From assembly GCA_965364515.1 (NCBI GenBank), contig CBDTXZ010000002.1, forward strand, positions 1 through 49,743: a stretch of 49,743 nucleotides of DNA, in the 5' to 3' direction. The DNA is from JAHEDH01 sp965364515. Lineage in GTDB: Bacteria; Actinomycetota; Acidimicrobiia; Spongiisociales; ZC4RG35. A model generated the notes under the pieces. It worked only from the letters and a program-made list of their open reading frames with translations, was not told the origin of the DNA and ran no database searches. Positions 35,560 through 44,009 of this stretch are shown in pieces. Every line of letters starts with the position of its first letter. Within the stretch, counting starts at the first letter, position 1. A program made the translations under genes and the position numbers.

Positions 35560-36360
35560 ATGGATCGATCCGAGACCAGGTACGAGCGCGATGGCGGGGT
35601 CGGCGTGCTCACGCTCTCCCGACCCGAGATCCGCAATGCGTTGACCGGACGACAGATCCTCGACGAGATCATCACGACGATCGAGACCGCCGACGCCTCA
35701 GAGGACGTCACCGTGCTCATCATCACAGGCGAGGGCTCGGCGTTCTCGGCGGGCGGCAACGTCAAAGACATGGAGACTGGCTCTGGTCTCTTCTCCGGAG
35801 ACGTCGGGACCATCGCAGAGGGGTACCGGCGGACGATTCAACGACTCACGTCGACGATGGCTCAAACCGACCTGGTGACGATCGCTGCGGTGAACGGTCC
35901 TGCAGTCGGCGCCGGGTTCGACCTGGTGCTGGGGTGTGATCTGCGTATCGGGTCGACCCAGGCCCGGTTCGCCCACACCTTTGCGGACCTCGGCATCCTC
36001 CCTGGAGACGGTGGCGCGTGGATCCTTCCTCGGGTGGTGGGATGGCAGCGGGCCGCCGAGCTCTCGTTCACTGGCCGCACGATCGACGCCGACGAGGCCA
36101 CGGAGATGGACGTGCTGCTCGAAGTGGTCGAGCCGCACGAGCTCATGGACCGGGCCCGAGAGCTCGCCAGGACGATCGCAGCCAAGCCGAGCCACTCGAT
36201 CCGCCTCACGAAACGCCTGCTCCGACACGCTCGAACGATGGACCTCCCCGCGTTCCTCGACCTCACCGCCGCCTACCAGGCGATCGCGCACGCCGATCCG
36301 CAGCATCGAACGGCTGTCGCTTCGTTCCTCGAAACCCTCAGGACCCGCCGCGATGACTGA
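35560..36360 (+). CDS. Enoyl-CoA hydratase/isomerase family protein
   Basis: 266 residues, crotonase fold. The oxyanion-hole blocks are SAFSAGGNVKDM and NGPAVGAGFDLVLGCDLRIG. At the two positions of the catalytic glutamates of classical enoyl-CoA hydratase, this protein has Asp (GAGFDL and FADLGILPGDGG), a pattern more like PaaG/ECI-type isomerases or other crotonases. The substrate and exact reaction are therefore open. It stands alone between a terminator and the HD-GYP gene. Confidence 0.88.
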   Translation: MDRSETRYERDGGVGVLTLSRPEIRNALTGRQILDEIITTIETADASEDVTVLIITGEGSAFSAGGNVKDMETGSGLFSGDVGTIAEGYRRTIQRLTSTMAQTDLVTIAAVNGPAVGAGFDLVLGCDLRIGSTQARFAHTFADLGILPGDGGAWILPRVVGWQRAAELSFTGRTIDADEATEMDVLLEVVEPHELMDRARELARTIAAKPSHSIRLTKRLLRHARTMDLPAFLDLTAAYQAIAHADPQHRTAVASFLETLRTRRDD

Positions 36361-36494
36361 TCAGCAGCGTGCATCAGCGGGATCGAACCGCGACAATGAC
36401 ACCGTTGAATTGATCCCGTTGTCCCATGGTCGCGAAAAGCTGTGTAACGCATCATGGCGACGGTGTACTACACAAATGTGACGTCTGGAGGAAC

Positions 36495-37073
36495 ATGGAC
36501 TCGCTGATCTCGGCGATGGAAGGCATGGTCGAAGACATCTACGGCCACGTCCACCGCGTTTCGGGCGTCTCCATCAGCATCGGCGAGATCATCGGCCTTG
36601 CACCGGTCGACCTCGATCGCCTCGCCACCGTCGGTGTTCTTCACGATGTCGGCAAGCTCCATGTCGACACTCGGCTGCTCAGCAAGCCCGCCGGCCTGGA
36701 CGACCCCGAAGTCGAGCACATGCAACGGCACACACTCTTCGGGTTCGCCATGACTGCCGATCTCTTCGAGCGGGAGGTGTCGGAGGCCATTCTCTTCCAC
36801 CACGAGCGGTTCGATGGCTCCGGGTATCCGCACGGCCGCGCCGGCGATGAGATCCCGCTCCTGGCGAGAATCGTCGCTGTCGCAGATGCCTACGATGCGA
36901 TCACGAGCGAGCGTGCATACCAGCCCGCACTTCCGTCCGACTATGCGCTCGAAGAGATCCGGACCTACTCGGGAACCCAGTTCGACCCGACGATCGTCGA
37001 AGCCTTCCTCGATGCCGTCTCCGACGGCGCTCTCTTGCAGCAGCGGGTCATCCTCGACCTCGCCGCCAGCTGA
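36495..37073 (+). CDS. HD-GYP domain protein
   Basis: 192 residues, a stand-alone HD-GYP domain with no receiver or PAS part. Motifs: VLHDVGKLHVD (HD), HTLFGFAM, FHHERFDGSGYPHG (the GYP part) and VADAYDAITSERAYQPAL. Intact members hydrolyse cyclic di-GMP; the metal-binding and GYP residues are present here. GGAGG lies 3 nt before ATG 36495, rather close, so a slightly later Met is possible. The 134 bp upstream hold no other gene. Confidence 0.88.
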   Translation: MDSLISAMEGMVEDIYGHVHRVSGVSISIGEIIGLAPVDLDRLATVGVLHDVGKLHVDTRLLSKPAGLDDPEVEHMQRHTLFGFAMTADLFEREVSEAILFHHERFDGSGYPHGRAGDEIPLLARIVAVADAYDAITSERAYQPALPSDYALEEIRTYSGTQFDPTIVEAFLDAVSDGALLQQRVILDLAAS

Positions 37074-37182
37074 GATCTTCCCCACCCCCCCGACCCGCCT
37101 CGGGTGACGTCGTGCGCTCACGGCGATCGTGTCACACGTCAGGTCGTGCGCGAGAACCCATCCGCAACCATGTCGGGACCCG

Positions 37183-37302
37183 TCAGCCGACGAGGTAGGC
37201 ACCGATCAGTTCTTGGGGAAGTTCAACGACGACGGCCTCGCCATCGACCCTGATACCCAGATCGAAGATTGAAACGGTCGATTCGGTCTGATGTGCTGGC
37301 AT
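37183..37302 (-). CDS. Possible 39-residue protein
   Basis: A short frame in the 376-bp gap between the HD-GYP and lhr genes. The sequence looks protein-like: MPAHQTESTVSIFDLGIRVD, then a Glu/Val-rich strand and a short helix-like tail ending AYLVG. GGAG stands 5 nt before the ATG, and TATCGT at 37337-37342 on the minus strand could be its -10, giving a leader of about 30 nt. The frame continues upstream as the antisense shadow of lhr, so openness alone is no proof. No family is recognised. Confidence 0.45.
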   Translation of the reverse strand: MPAHQTESTVSIFDLGIRVDGEAVVVELPQELIGAYLVG

Positions 37303-37436
37303 GTGTTCTCCATGCCTCCCCGACCGCCTGACACACACGATACGCATCAACTCGCACAGGGGAAGCAGAAACACACTCGGGGCTCTGACGTCGACTCGCC
37401 TCAACGGCGTTTCCCTCGCTTGTTCCGGCGATCGGA

Positions 37437-37442
37437 TACGCT
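37437..37442 (+). promoter_or_regulatory. -10 element of lhr (TACGCT)
   Basis: TACGCT, then 7 nt, then ATG 37450. The frame is open upstream to 37291, but the protein sequence there is low-quality and no ribosome site is present. Confidence 0.45.
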
Positions 37443-37449
37443 CGCTTGG

Positions 37450-40400
37450 ATGATCACCGACCAGTTCATGCCCGCCACCCGAGCCTGGTTCGAAGCCTCC
37501 TTCGCCGCGCCGACCGACGCCCAGACCCAAGGGTGGGCATCGATCTCCTCGGGCGATCACACCCTGATCCATGCGCCCACCGGATCGGGAAAGACACTTG
37601 CCGCGTTCCTGTGGACCATCGACCGCCTGCTGCACGAACCGCTCCCCGACGACCTCCACCGCACCAGGGTGCTGTACGTATCGCCGATGAAAGCGCTCGC
37701 CTACGACATCGACCGCAACCTGCGCGCTCCCCTGCTCGGCATCCGCCACGCCTCCGAGCGGATCGGTGGTGACCCACTTCCAGAGATCACCACATTTCTG
37801 CGCACCGGAGACACCCCGGCCGTGGACCGTCGTCGCATGCAGAAGCGGCCGTCGGACATCCTCATCACCACCCCGGAATCCCTCTACCTCCTTCTGACAT
37901 CCCAGGCGCGTGAGACCCTGCGATCGGTGCAGTACGTCATCTGCGACGAGGTCCATGCGGTTGCGGCCAGCAAACGTGGAGCACACCTCGCCCTGAGCCT
38001 CGAGCGGCTCGAGGACCTGACCGAACGGCCACCCCAACGCATCGGTCTCTCGGCTACCCAACGGCCTCTCGAGACGATCGCGACGTTCCTCGGCGGAGGC
38101 ACCGTGGAATCCGACGACACCTGGAATCCGCGTCCCGTCACGATCGTCGACACGCCAGGGGATCGGGAGCTCGACGTCGAACTGGTCGTCCCGGTGGAGA
38201 ACATGGCGGAACCGGAGGAGCCGGATCCGCTCGATCCAGACCGTGTCCGCACCAAGTCGATCTGGCCGGCCGTGTACCCACGGGTGCTGGACCTGATCGA
38301 TCGACACAACTCCACCATCGTCTTCGCCAACTCGAGGAGGCTGGCCGAGCGAATCTGCAACGAGCTCAACACGCTGGCCGGCGACGAAATCGCCAGGGCG
38401 CACCACGGTTCGGTCGCTCGAGACCAGCGGATCGAGATCGAGGAGGCCCTCAAACGAGGTGAGCTCAAGGCCGTCGTCGCCACCAGCTCGCTCGAACTCG
38501 GCATCGACATGGGAGCCGTCGATCTCGTCATCCAGATCGAGGCACCGATCTCGGTGGCGAGCGGGCTTCAACGAGTCGGCCGCGCCGGTCACTCGGTTGG
38601 TGAGGTGTCGGTCGCAAAGGTGTTTCCGAAGTACCGGGGGGATCTGCTCCTCGCCACCGTGCTCACCGAGCGAATGCTCCAACGCCAGGTGGAACAGACG
38701 AAGATCCCCAGGAATCCACTCGACGTCCTCAGCCAGCAGCTCGTCGCCTCCGTCGTGATCGAAGACCGGACCGCAGACGACCTGTACCGGATGGCGAGAC
38801 GTGCAACACCGTTCCGTGAACTGCCACGCTCGGTGTTCGACGAGACCATGGACATGCTGGCCGGGCGATATCCGTCCGACCTGTTCTCCGAGCTCCGACC
38901 GCGAGTCGTATGGGATCGAATCGACGGCACCGTCACGGCGCGACGCGGAGCGAGACAACTGGCGGTCGCCAACGCCGGAACCATCCCCGACCGCGGGCTC
39001 TACCGAGTCGTGCTCCCCGAAGGAGGCCGGGTGGGCGAGCTCGACGAAGAGATGGTGTACGAGTCGCGCGTCGGCGACGTGTTCATCCTGGGCTCTTCCA
39101 CATGGCGAATCACCGACATCGGGCCCGACATCGTCCAGGTGGTCCCCGCACCCGGAGAGCCGGCCGCGACCATGCCGTTCTGGCACGGCGACGCCCTCGG
39201 ACGATCCCTCGAGACGGGTCGTTCCGTCGGGGCATTCATCCGAGAGATCGGATCGATGCCACCCGAAGAGGCCCGAACACGACTGGTATCCGACTATCAC
39301 CTCGATGAGCTCGCAGCGAAGAACCTGGTCGACTATCTCGAAGAGGAACGCAGCGAGGGAGGGGTCCTCCCCACCGACCTGACGCTGGTCGTACAGCGAT
39401 TCCGAGACGAGATCGGAGACTGGAGAGTGGTCATCCTCTCTCCGCTCGGAGCCAAGGTCCACGCCCCGTGGGCGATGGCAGTCACGCAACGACTGCGGGA
39501 GCGCTACGGAACCGACGTGGACGTGATCTGGTCGGACGACGGAATCGCCTTTCGCTTCCCAGACACCGACGACATCCCCGGCACGGACGATCTCATCCCC
39601 GACCCCGAGGAGTTGGAGCCGTTGCTGACCGAACATCTCGCCGACTCGGCGATGTTCGCAGCCAGGTTCCGTGAAGCGGCAGGGCGGGCGCTGCTGCTCC
39701 CACGACGCAGACCGGGCCAGCGGACTCCGCTGTGGCTCCAGCGTCGCAGGGCGGCGGACCTCTTGAGCGTGGCGAAGCAGTTCGGGTCGTTCCCGATCAT
39801 CCTGGAGACCTACCGCGAGATCCTCCAGGACGACTTCGACGTCCCAGCCCTGCGCGAGATCCTCGCCGACATCCGGGGCCGCCGCATCCGGATCGCCGAA
39901 GTCTCGACCGAGAGCCCCACACCCTTCGCCTCCTCCCTGCTCTTCGCATTCGTCGCTGCATATCTGTACGAGGGCGACACTCCCCTGGCCGAACGCCGTG
40001 CAGCTGCGCTCACGCTCGACCGCGAGATGCTCCGGGAACTGTTGGGCGAGGGCGAACTCCGAGATCTGCTCGACGCCGAACAGCTCGCAACCCTCGAACT
40101 CGAACTCCAGCATCTCACCGAGGAACGCCAGGCGACCGGACCAGACGGCATCGCCGACCTGCTCAGGAGCCTGGGGCCGCTGAGCGCGAACGACGTCGAA
40201 CTGCGCACTCGGGAAACCGACGTCGAGGCGACGCTGTCGGATCTCGCCGATGCCCGAAGGGTCATCGAGGTGACGATGAAAGGCGAGCGACGTTGGGCGG
40301 CCATCGAAGATGCCGGAAGGCTCCGGGACGCACTCGGCGTCCAACCACCACGAGGTGTCGCCCACGCCCACCTCGAGCCGGTTCCGGATCCGCTCGGTGA

Positions 40401-41826
40401 TGTCGTCGCCAGGTACGCCCGCACGCACGGTCCATTCACGACCGAGGCTGCTGCCGTCTCGCTCGGCCTTCCCATCGGTGTCGTCGCAACCGCACTGCGG
40501 CGCCTCGACGAGCAGCGCCGCGTCGTGCAGGGAGCCTTCCGCCCCGGAGGGTCCGAAGCCGAATGGATCGACTCCGACGTTCTCAGAAAGCTGAAGCGAA
40601 GGTCGCTGAGCGCGCTTCGTTCCGAGATCGAGCCGGTCACCGGAGACGCCCTCGGACGTTTCCTGCCCGCCTGGCAGGGTGTCAGCGAGGACCCGCCCAA
40701 CGGTCGCGGTCCGCTGCTGGAAACCATCCGCAGACTCCAGGCCGCCGAGATCCCGGCATCCGTGCTCTTCGGCGACGTCCTGGGATCCCGACATGCCGAT
40801 CCGGAGACGCTGCTCGACCAGTTGATGATCGAGGGTGAGCTCGTGTGGGCAGGTCGCGGCACACTGGGCACCCGCGACGGCAGGCTGGCCCTCTACTTCC
40901 GGGACCAGCTCCCGCTGCTGTGGGTGCCACCCGCCGGGGAGGCGCCCGACGGCGAACTCCACGAAGCGATCAGGGAACACCTGGGCCGCCGCGGCGCCAG
41001 CTTCTTCAAAGCGATCTACCTCGCCTGCGGCGGCGGCGACGTCGGCGCCGTCCTGGATGCACTCTGGGACCTCGTCTGGGCGGGCGAGGTCACGAACGAC
41101 ACCCTGGGGCCCGTGCGAGCCTTCGGTCGTGCCCGTCGTTCGAAGTCGACGGGCCGCCCCACGGTCACCGCTTCCTTCCCCCCACATGCCGCAGGACGTT
41201 GGTCGCTCGTGAACGACCTCCTCGACGACGTGATCGAGCCACCGTCGAGTACGCAGCGGGCAACGGCCTGGACACATCAGCTCCTCGATCGGCACGGCAT
41301 CGTCACGCGACAGAGCGTCGCAGCCGAAGGGCTCCCCGGCGGGTTCACCTCGGTGTATCCGGTGCTCCAGCATCTCGAGGAGACCGGCCGCGCCCGGCGC
41401 GGCTATTTCATCGAACGCCTCGGCGGGGCCCAGTTCGCGCTTCCCGGTGCCGTAGACCGGATTCGGAGCGTGCCGGAGCACGGCGTCACGATGCTGGCGT
41501 CGACCGATCCTGCCAACCCGTACGGCGGCGCGCTCGACTGGCCCTCGATCGAGGACGGAAGGATCGGCAGGATCGCCGGGACCCACGTGATTCTCGCCGA
41601 CGGGCACCTCGTCGGGTATCTCGACAAACGCAAGTTGCGTACGTTCGACCTGGACCCGGACAGCTACACGGCGGTGGCAACTGAGATCGCCCGGTTGGGC
41701 GAGCGATCACGCAAGCTCCGAATCGAATCGATCGACGGTGAGCCTCCTGCCCAAACGGCGTTGGGACGCGTGCTGAGCGAAGTGGGATTCGCCCCGGCGC
41801 TGCGCGGCCTGTCGTACCGGTCCTGA
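37450..41826 (+). CDS. lhr: Lhr-type ATP-dependent helicase
   Basis: 1458 residues, close to the mycobacterial Lhr length. Superfamily 2 motifs: APTGSGKT at 42-49, CDEVHAV with the DEVH box near 166, SATQRP, then SSLELGIDMG and LQRVGRAGH in the second RecA domain. The Lhr winged-helix and beta-barrel domains follow, and a long C-terminal domain runs from about residue 850 to the end. It is a 3'-5' translocase that unwinds DNA:RNA hybrids and is linked to DNA repair. Its stop shares one base with the start of nei (TGATG), an order also known from mycobacteria. Confidence 0.95.
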   Translation: MITDQFMPATRAWFEASFAAPTDAQTQGWASISSGDHTLIHAPTGSGKTLAAFLWTIDRLLHEPLPDDLHRTRVLYVSPMKALAYDIDRNLRAPLLGIRHASERIGGDPLPEITTFLRTGDTPAVDRRRMQKRPSDILITTPESLYLLLTSQARETLRSVQYVICDEVHAVAASKRGAHLALSLERLEDLTERPPQRIGLSATQRPLETIATFLGGGTVESDDTWNPRPVTIVDTPGDRELDVELVVPVENMAEPEEPDPLDPDRVRTKSIWPAVYPRVLDLIDRHNSTIVFANSRRLAERICNELNTLAGDEIARAHHGSVARDQRIEIEEALKRGELKAVVATSSLELGIDMGAVDLVIQIEAPISVASGLQRVGRAGHSVGEVSVAKVFPKYRGDLLLATVLTERMLQRQVEQTKIPRNPLDVLSQQLVASVVIEDRTADDLYRMARRATPFRELPRSVFDETMDMLAGRYPSDLFSELRPRVVWDRIDGTVTARRGARQLAVANAGTIPDRGLYRVVLPEGGRVGELDEEMVYESRVGDVFILGSSTWRITDIGPDIVQVVPAPGEPAATMPFWHGDALGRSLETGRSVGAFIREIGSMPPEEARTRLVSDYHLDELAAKNLVDYLEEERSEGGVLPTDLTLVVQRFRDEIGDWRVVILSPLGAKVHAPWAMAVTQRLRERYGTDVDVIWSDDGIAFRFPDTDDIPGTDDLIPDPEELEPLLTEHLADSAMFAARFREAAGRALLLPRRRPGQRTPLWLQRRRAADLLSVAKQFGSFPIILETYREILQDDFDVPALREILADIRGRRIRIAEVSTESPTPFASSLLFAFVAAYLYEGDTPLAERRAAALTLDREMLRELLGEGELRDLLDAEQLATLELELQHLTEERQATGPDGIADLLRSLGPLSANDVELRTRETDVEATLSDLADARRVIEVTMKGERRWAAIEDAGRLRDALGVQPPRGVAHAHLEPVPDPLGDVVARYARTHGPFTTEAAAVSLGLPIGVVATALRRLDEQRRVVQGAFRPGGSEAEWIDSDVLRKLKRRSLSALRSEIEPVTGDALGRFLPAWQGVSEDPPNGRGPLLETIRRLQAAEIPASVLFGDVLGSRHADPETLLDQLMIEGELVWAGRGTLGTRDGRLALYFRDQLPLLWVPPAGEAPDGELHEAIREHLGRRGASFFKAIYLACGGGDVGAVLDALWDLVWAGEVTNDTLGPVRAFGRARRSKSTGRPTVTASFPPHAAGRWSLVNDLLDDVIEPPSSTQRATAWTHQLLDRHGIVTRQSVAAEGLPGGFTSVYPVLQHLEETGRARRGYFIERLGGAQFALPGAVDRIRSVPEHGVTMLASTDPANPYGGALDWPSIEDGRIGRIAGTHVILADGHLVGYLDKRKLRTFDLDPDSYTAVATEIARLGERSRKLRIESIDGEPPAQTALGRVLSEVGFAPALRGLSYRS

Positions 41827-42668
41827 TGCCCGAAGGCGACAGCTACACCCGCGCGGCCGACCGTCTCCGTCCCGTCCTGATCGATCGTGAGCTCAGCTAC
41901 GTCGACGGCGTGCCGGCCGTGAAGAAGTGGGCGTCAAAGCTGATCGGGCATTCTGTCGTCGCCATTCGCACCCACGGCAAACACCTGCTCTTCGACGTAG
42001 ACAGCGGGGCGACGATCCATGTGTGGCTCGGCATGCCCGGCCGATGGCGCATCCGTGACGCCACCGGCCGGACCGTCGCAGTCGAGTCCGAGCGTCGTCG
42101 CGGGCGACGGGCCCCCGATCCCCGCGGCGCAGCCAGACTGATCCTGAGTACCGAACACCACGAGGCGACGTGCTACTCGGCACCAACGGTCGAGATCGAG
42201 CGGAAACGGGTCATCGACCAACTGATCGAGCGTCTCGGGCCGGACGTGCTGGCCGACGAGTTCGACTGGGCGCTCTATCGCGATCGGGCCTCCAAGGTGG
42301 ATCCGGACCGCACCGTCACCGACGTGCTTCTGGATCAGCGGGTCCTGGCCGGAGTCGGCAACGAGTACAAGAACGAGGTGATGTTCCTCGAGAAGCTCCA
42401 TCCGCTGACACCGTTCGGATCTCTCGACGGCGATCGAGTCGACGCCCTCGCAGAGCGATCGCGGCGTCTGATGCTCCCGAACGCACACCGACCGGGCCGC
42501 GTCACAACAGGTCTTCGTGGGGCGGCGATGGAGTCATGGGTCTTCGAACGAACCGGCAAGCCCTGCCGCCGATGTCGATCGCCCATCGTGTCTGATCATC
42601 TCGGGGAGCCCTTCCCGCGAGTGACCTACTGGTGTCCCGCCTGTCAGGCCGAGACGCCAGGCCCGTGA
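41826..42668 (+). CDS. nei: DNA glycosylase/AP lyase of the Fpg/Nei family (endonuclease VIII-like)
   Basis: 280 residues. The N-terminal PEGDS has the Nei form (proline nucleophile P2 after Met removal, then E3); GKHLLFDVD has the conserved Lys. The H2TH region includes DVLLDQRVLAGVGNEYKNEV. The C-terminal zinc finger is complete: CRRCRSP and later YWCPACQ. It removes oxidised bases and cuts the strand. Translation is probably coupled to lhr through the TGATG overlap, so the pair forms a repair operon. Confidence 0.94.
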   Translation: MPEGDSYTRAADRLRPVLIDRELSYVDGVPAVKKWASKLIGHSVVAIRTHGKHLLFDVDSGATIHVWLGMPGRWRIRDATGRTVAVESERRRGRRAPDPRGAARLILSTEHHEATCYSAPTVEIERKRVIDQLIERLGPDVLADEFDWALYRDRASKVDPDRTVTDVLLDQRVLAGVGNEYKNEVMFLEKLHPLTPFGSLDGDRVDALAERSRRLMLPNAHRPGRVTTGLRGAAMESWVFERTGKPCRRCRSPIVSDHLGEPFPRVTYWCPACQAETPGP

Positions 42669-42715
42669 TTGCGCGGCCCGGCGCCGAATCCGGTTTCCGA
42701 CCCCGACCGAGCCTG

Positions 42716-42721
42716 TAGCGT
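42716..42721 (+). promoter_or_regulatory. -10 element of the DUF4032 gene (TAGCGT)
   Basis: TAGCGT, then 7 nt, then ATG 42729; no ribosome site. This chooses ATG 42729 over the upstream in-frame start at 42669. Confidence 0.45.
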
Positions 42722-42728
42722 TTCGCCG

Positions 42729-44009
42729 ATGGCAGCCGAACTCACCGTCCGGGCAGGACACCCCGACTTCCTGGACCTCCCCTGGGACATCTCCCTCCAG
42801 GAATGGGACCTCCCGCATCGCGTGAGACTTCCCAAAGGGATCTCCCGACACGAGGTCAGGTTCTTCGAATACCCCCAGGGGCTGTATGCGATCAAAGAAT
42901 TGCCGACCAGGCCTGCGAATCAGGACTACAGCGTTCTCCGTCAGCTCGAGTCGTTCGGGGCGCCCGCCGTTCGACCGGTCGGCCTCGTCGAGGGCAGATC
43001 CTCCGATCCGCACGAAGAGCGGTCTGCAGCGCTGATCACGGCCTACGAGCCGTTCTCGTTCAGCTATCGAGAGCTCATCGCCGGATCCGGCTTCGGAGGT
43101 CGACGAAACCAGCTGCTCGACGCGTTCGCGATGTTGCTCGTCGAACTCCACCTCGCCGGTGTGTTCTGGGGTGACTGCTCGCTGTCGAACGTGCTGTATC
43201 GGTTCGACGCCGAGGCGATCGAGACCGTCATGGTCGACGGAGAGACCGCAACGATCTACGCAGACGGACTCACCGACGGCCGGAGGGAAGAAGACATCGA
43301 GATCATGATCATCAATGTCGCCGGTGGTATGGCCGACATCGCCGGATCGACCGGGGCAGATCTCGACGATGCAGACCTCGCCCTGGGCGAGGACGTCGCA
43401 GATCGATACCGCGGACTGTGGCATGAGATCAACCGGGATGACATGATCGGACCCGACGAGCGGTATCGGATCCGTGAACGTATCGAATCGCTCAACTCAC
43501 TGGGCTTCGACGTACAGGAGGTCGACCTGATCCCGGTCGACGAGACCGGCTCGAGGCTCAAAGTGAAGCTCCAGGTCGGCGGGCGCACCTTCCATCAGCG
43601 CGTCCTCAAAGGCCTGACCGGCGTCGACGCGCTCGAGCAACAGGCCAGACAGATCCTCGCCGACCTCCACTACTTCCAGACCAAGACCGGCAAGACCACC
43701 CCCGCGGGCAAGAACATCGCCGCCGTGCAGTGGCGGGTTCAGGAGTTCGAACCCATTCTCGACCGACTCAGGGAGATGAAGGGCGTGCTCGATCCGATTC
43801 AGGCATATTGCGACCTGCTGTACCACCGGTACACCATGTCTGCGGGTTTCGGCCACGATGTCGGCACGGACGCCGCGTACGAGGACTGGATCGAACGCGG
43901 CAAGCCCGGCTACAAGATCACCGAGGATCCCGATGTCGAGATCGCCAGCCCGGCGACCGCGCCGGTCGAGGACGACCCGGAGGACGACGTCGTGCTCGAG
44001 AGCAGCTGA
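42729..44009 (+). CDS. DUF4032 protein with kinase-like fold
   Basis: 426 residues. The N-terminal half has features of a small-molecule-kinase fold: YAIKELP (candidate ATP lysine), LLVELHLAGVFWGDCSLSN (catalytic-loop form with Asp and Asn) and VMVDGETA (candidate metal Asp). DUF4032 occupies the C-terminal half (about 210-380). The Asp/Glu-rich tail is probably disordered. The family is almost restricted to actinobacteria; substrate unknown. Its stop TGA abuts the stop of cofH on the other strand (TGATCA at 44007-44012). Confidence 0.85.
   Translation: MAAELTVRAGHPDFLDLPWDISLQEWDLPHRVRLPKGISRHEVRFFEYPQGLYAIKELPTRPANQDYSVLRQLESFGAPAVRPVGLVEGRSSDPHEERSAALITAYEPFSFSYRELIAGSGFGGRRNQLLDAFAMLLVELHLAGVFWGDCSLSNVLYRFDAEAIETVMVDGETATIYADGLTDGRREEDIEIMIINVAGGMADIAGSTGADLDDADLALGEDVADRYRGLWHEINRDDMIGPDERYRIRERIESLNSLGFDVQEVDLIPVDETGSRLKVKLQVGGRTFHQRVLKGLTGVDALEQQARQILADLHYFQTKTGKTTPAGKNIAAVQWRVQEFEPILDRLREMKGVLDPIQAYCDLLYHRYTMSAGFGHDVGTDAAYEDWIERGKPGYKITEDPDVEIASPATAPVEDDPEDDVVLESS

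Noticed and set aside
37303..41607. Open frame of more than 1400 codons antisense to lhr
   Set aside because: Composition is Arg/Gly/Asp-rich with no domain or motif, and the sense strand encodes a complete Lhr. Long antisense frames are common where the third codon position is G or C. Only the last 39 codons, outside lhr, are kept as a possible small gene.
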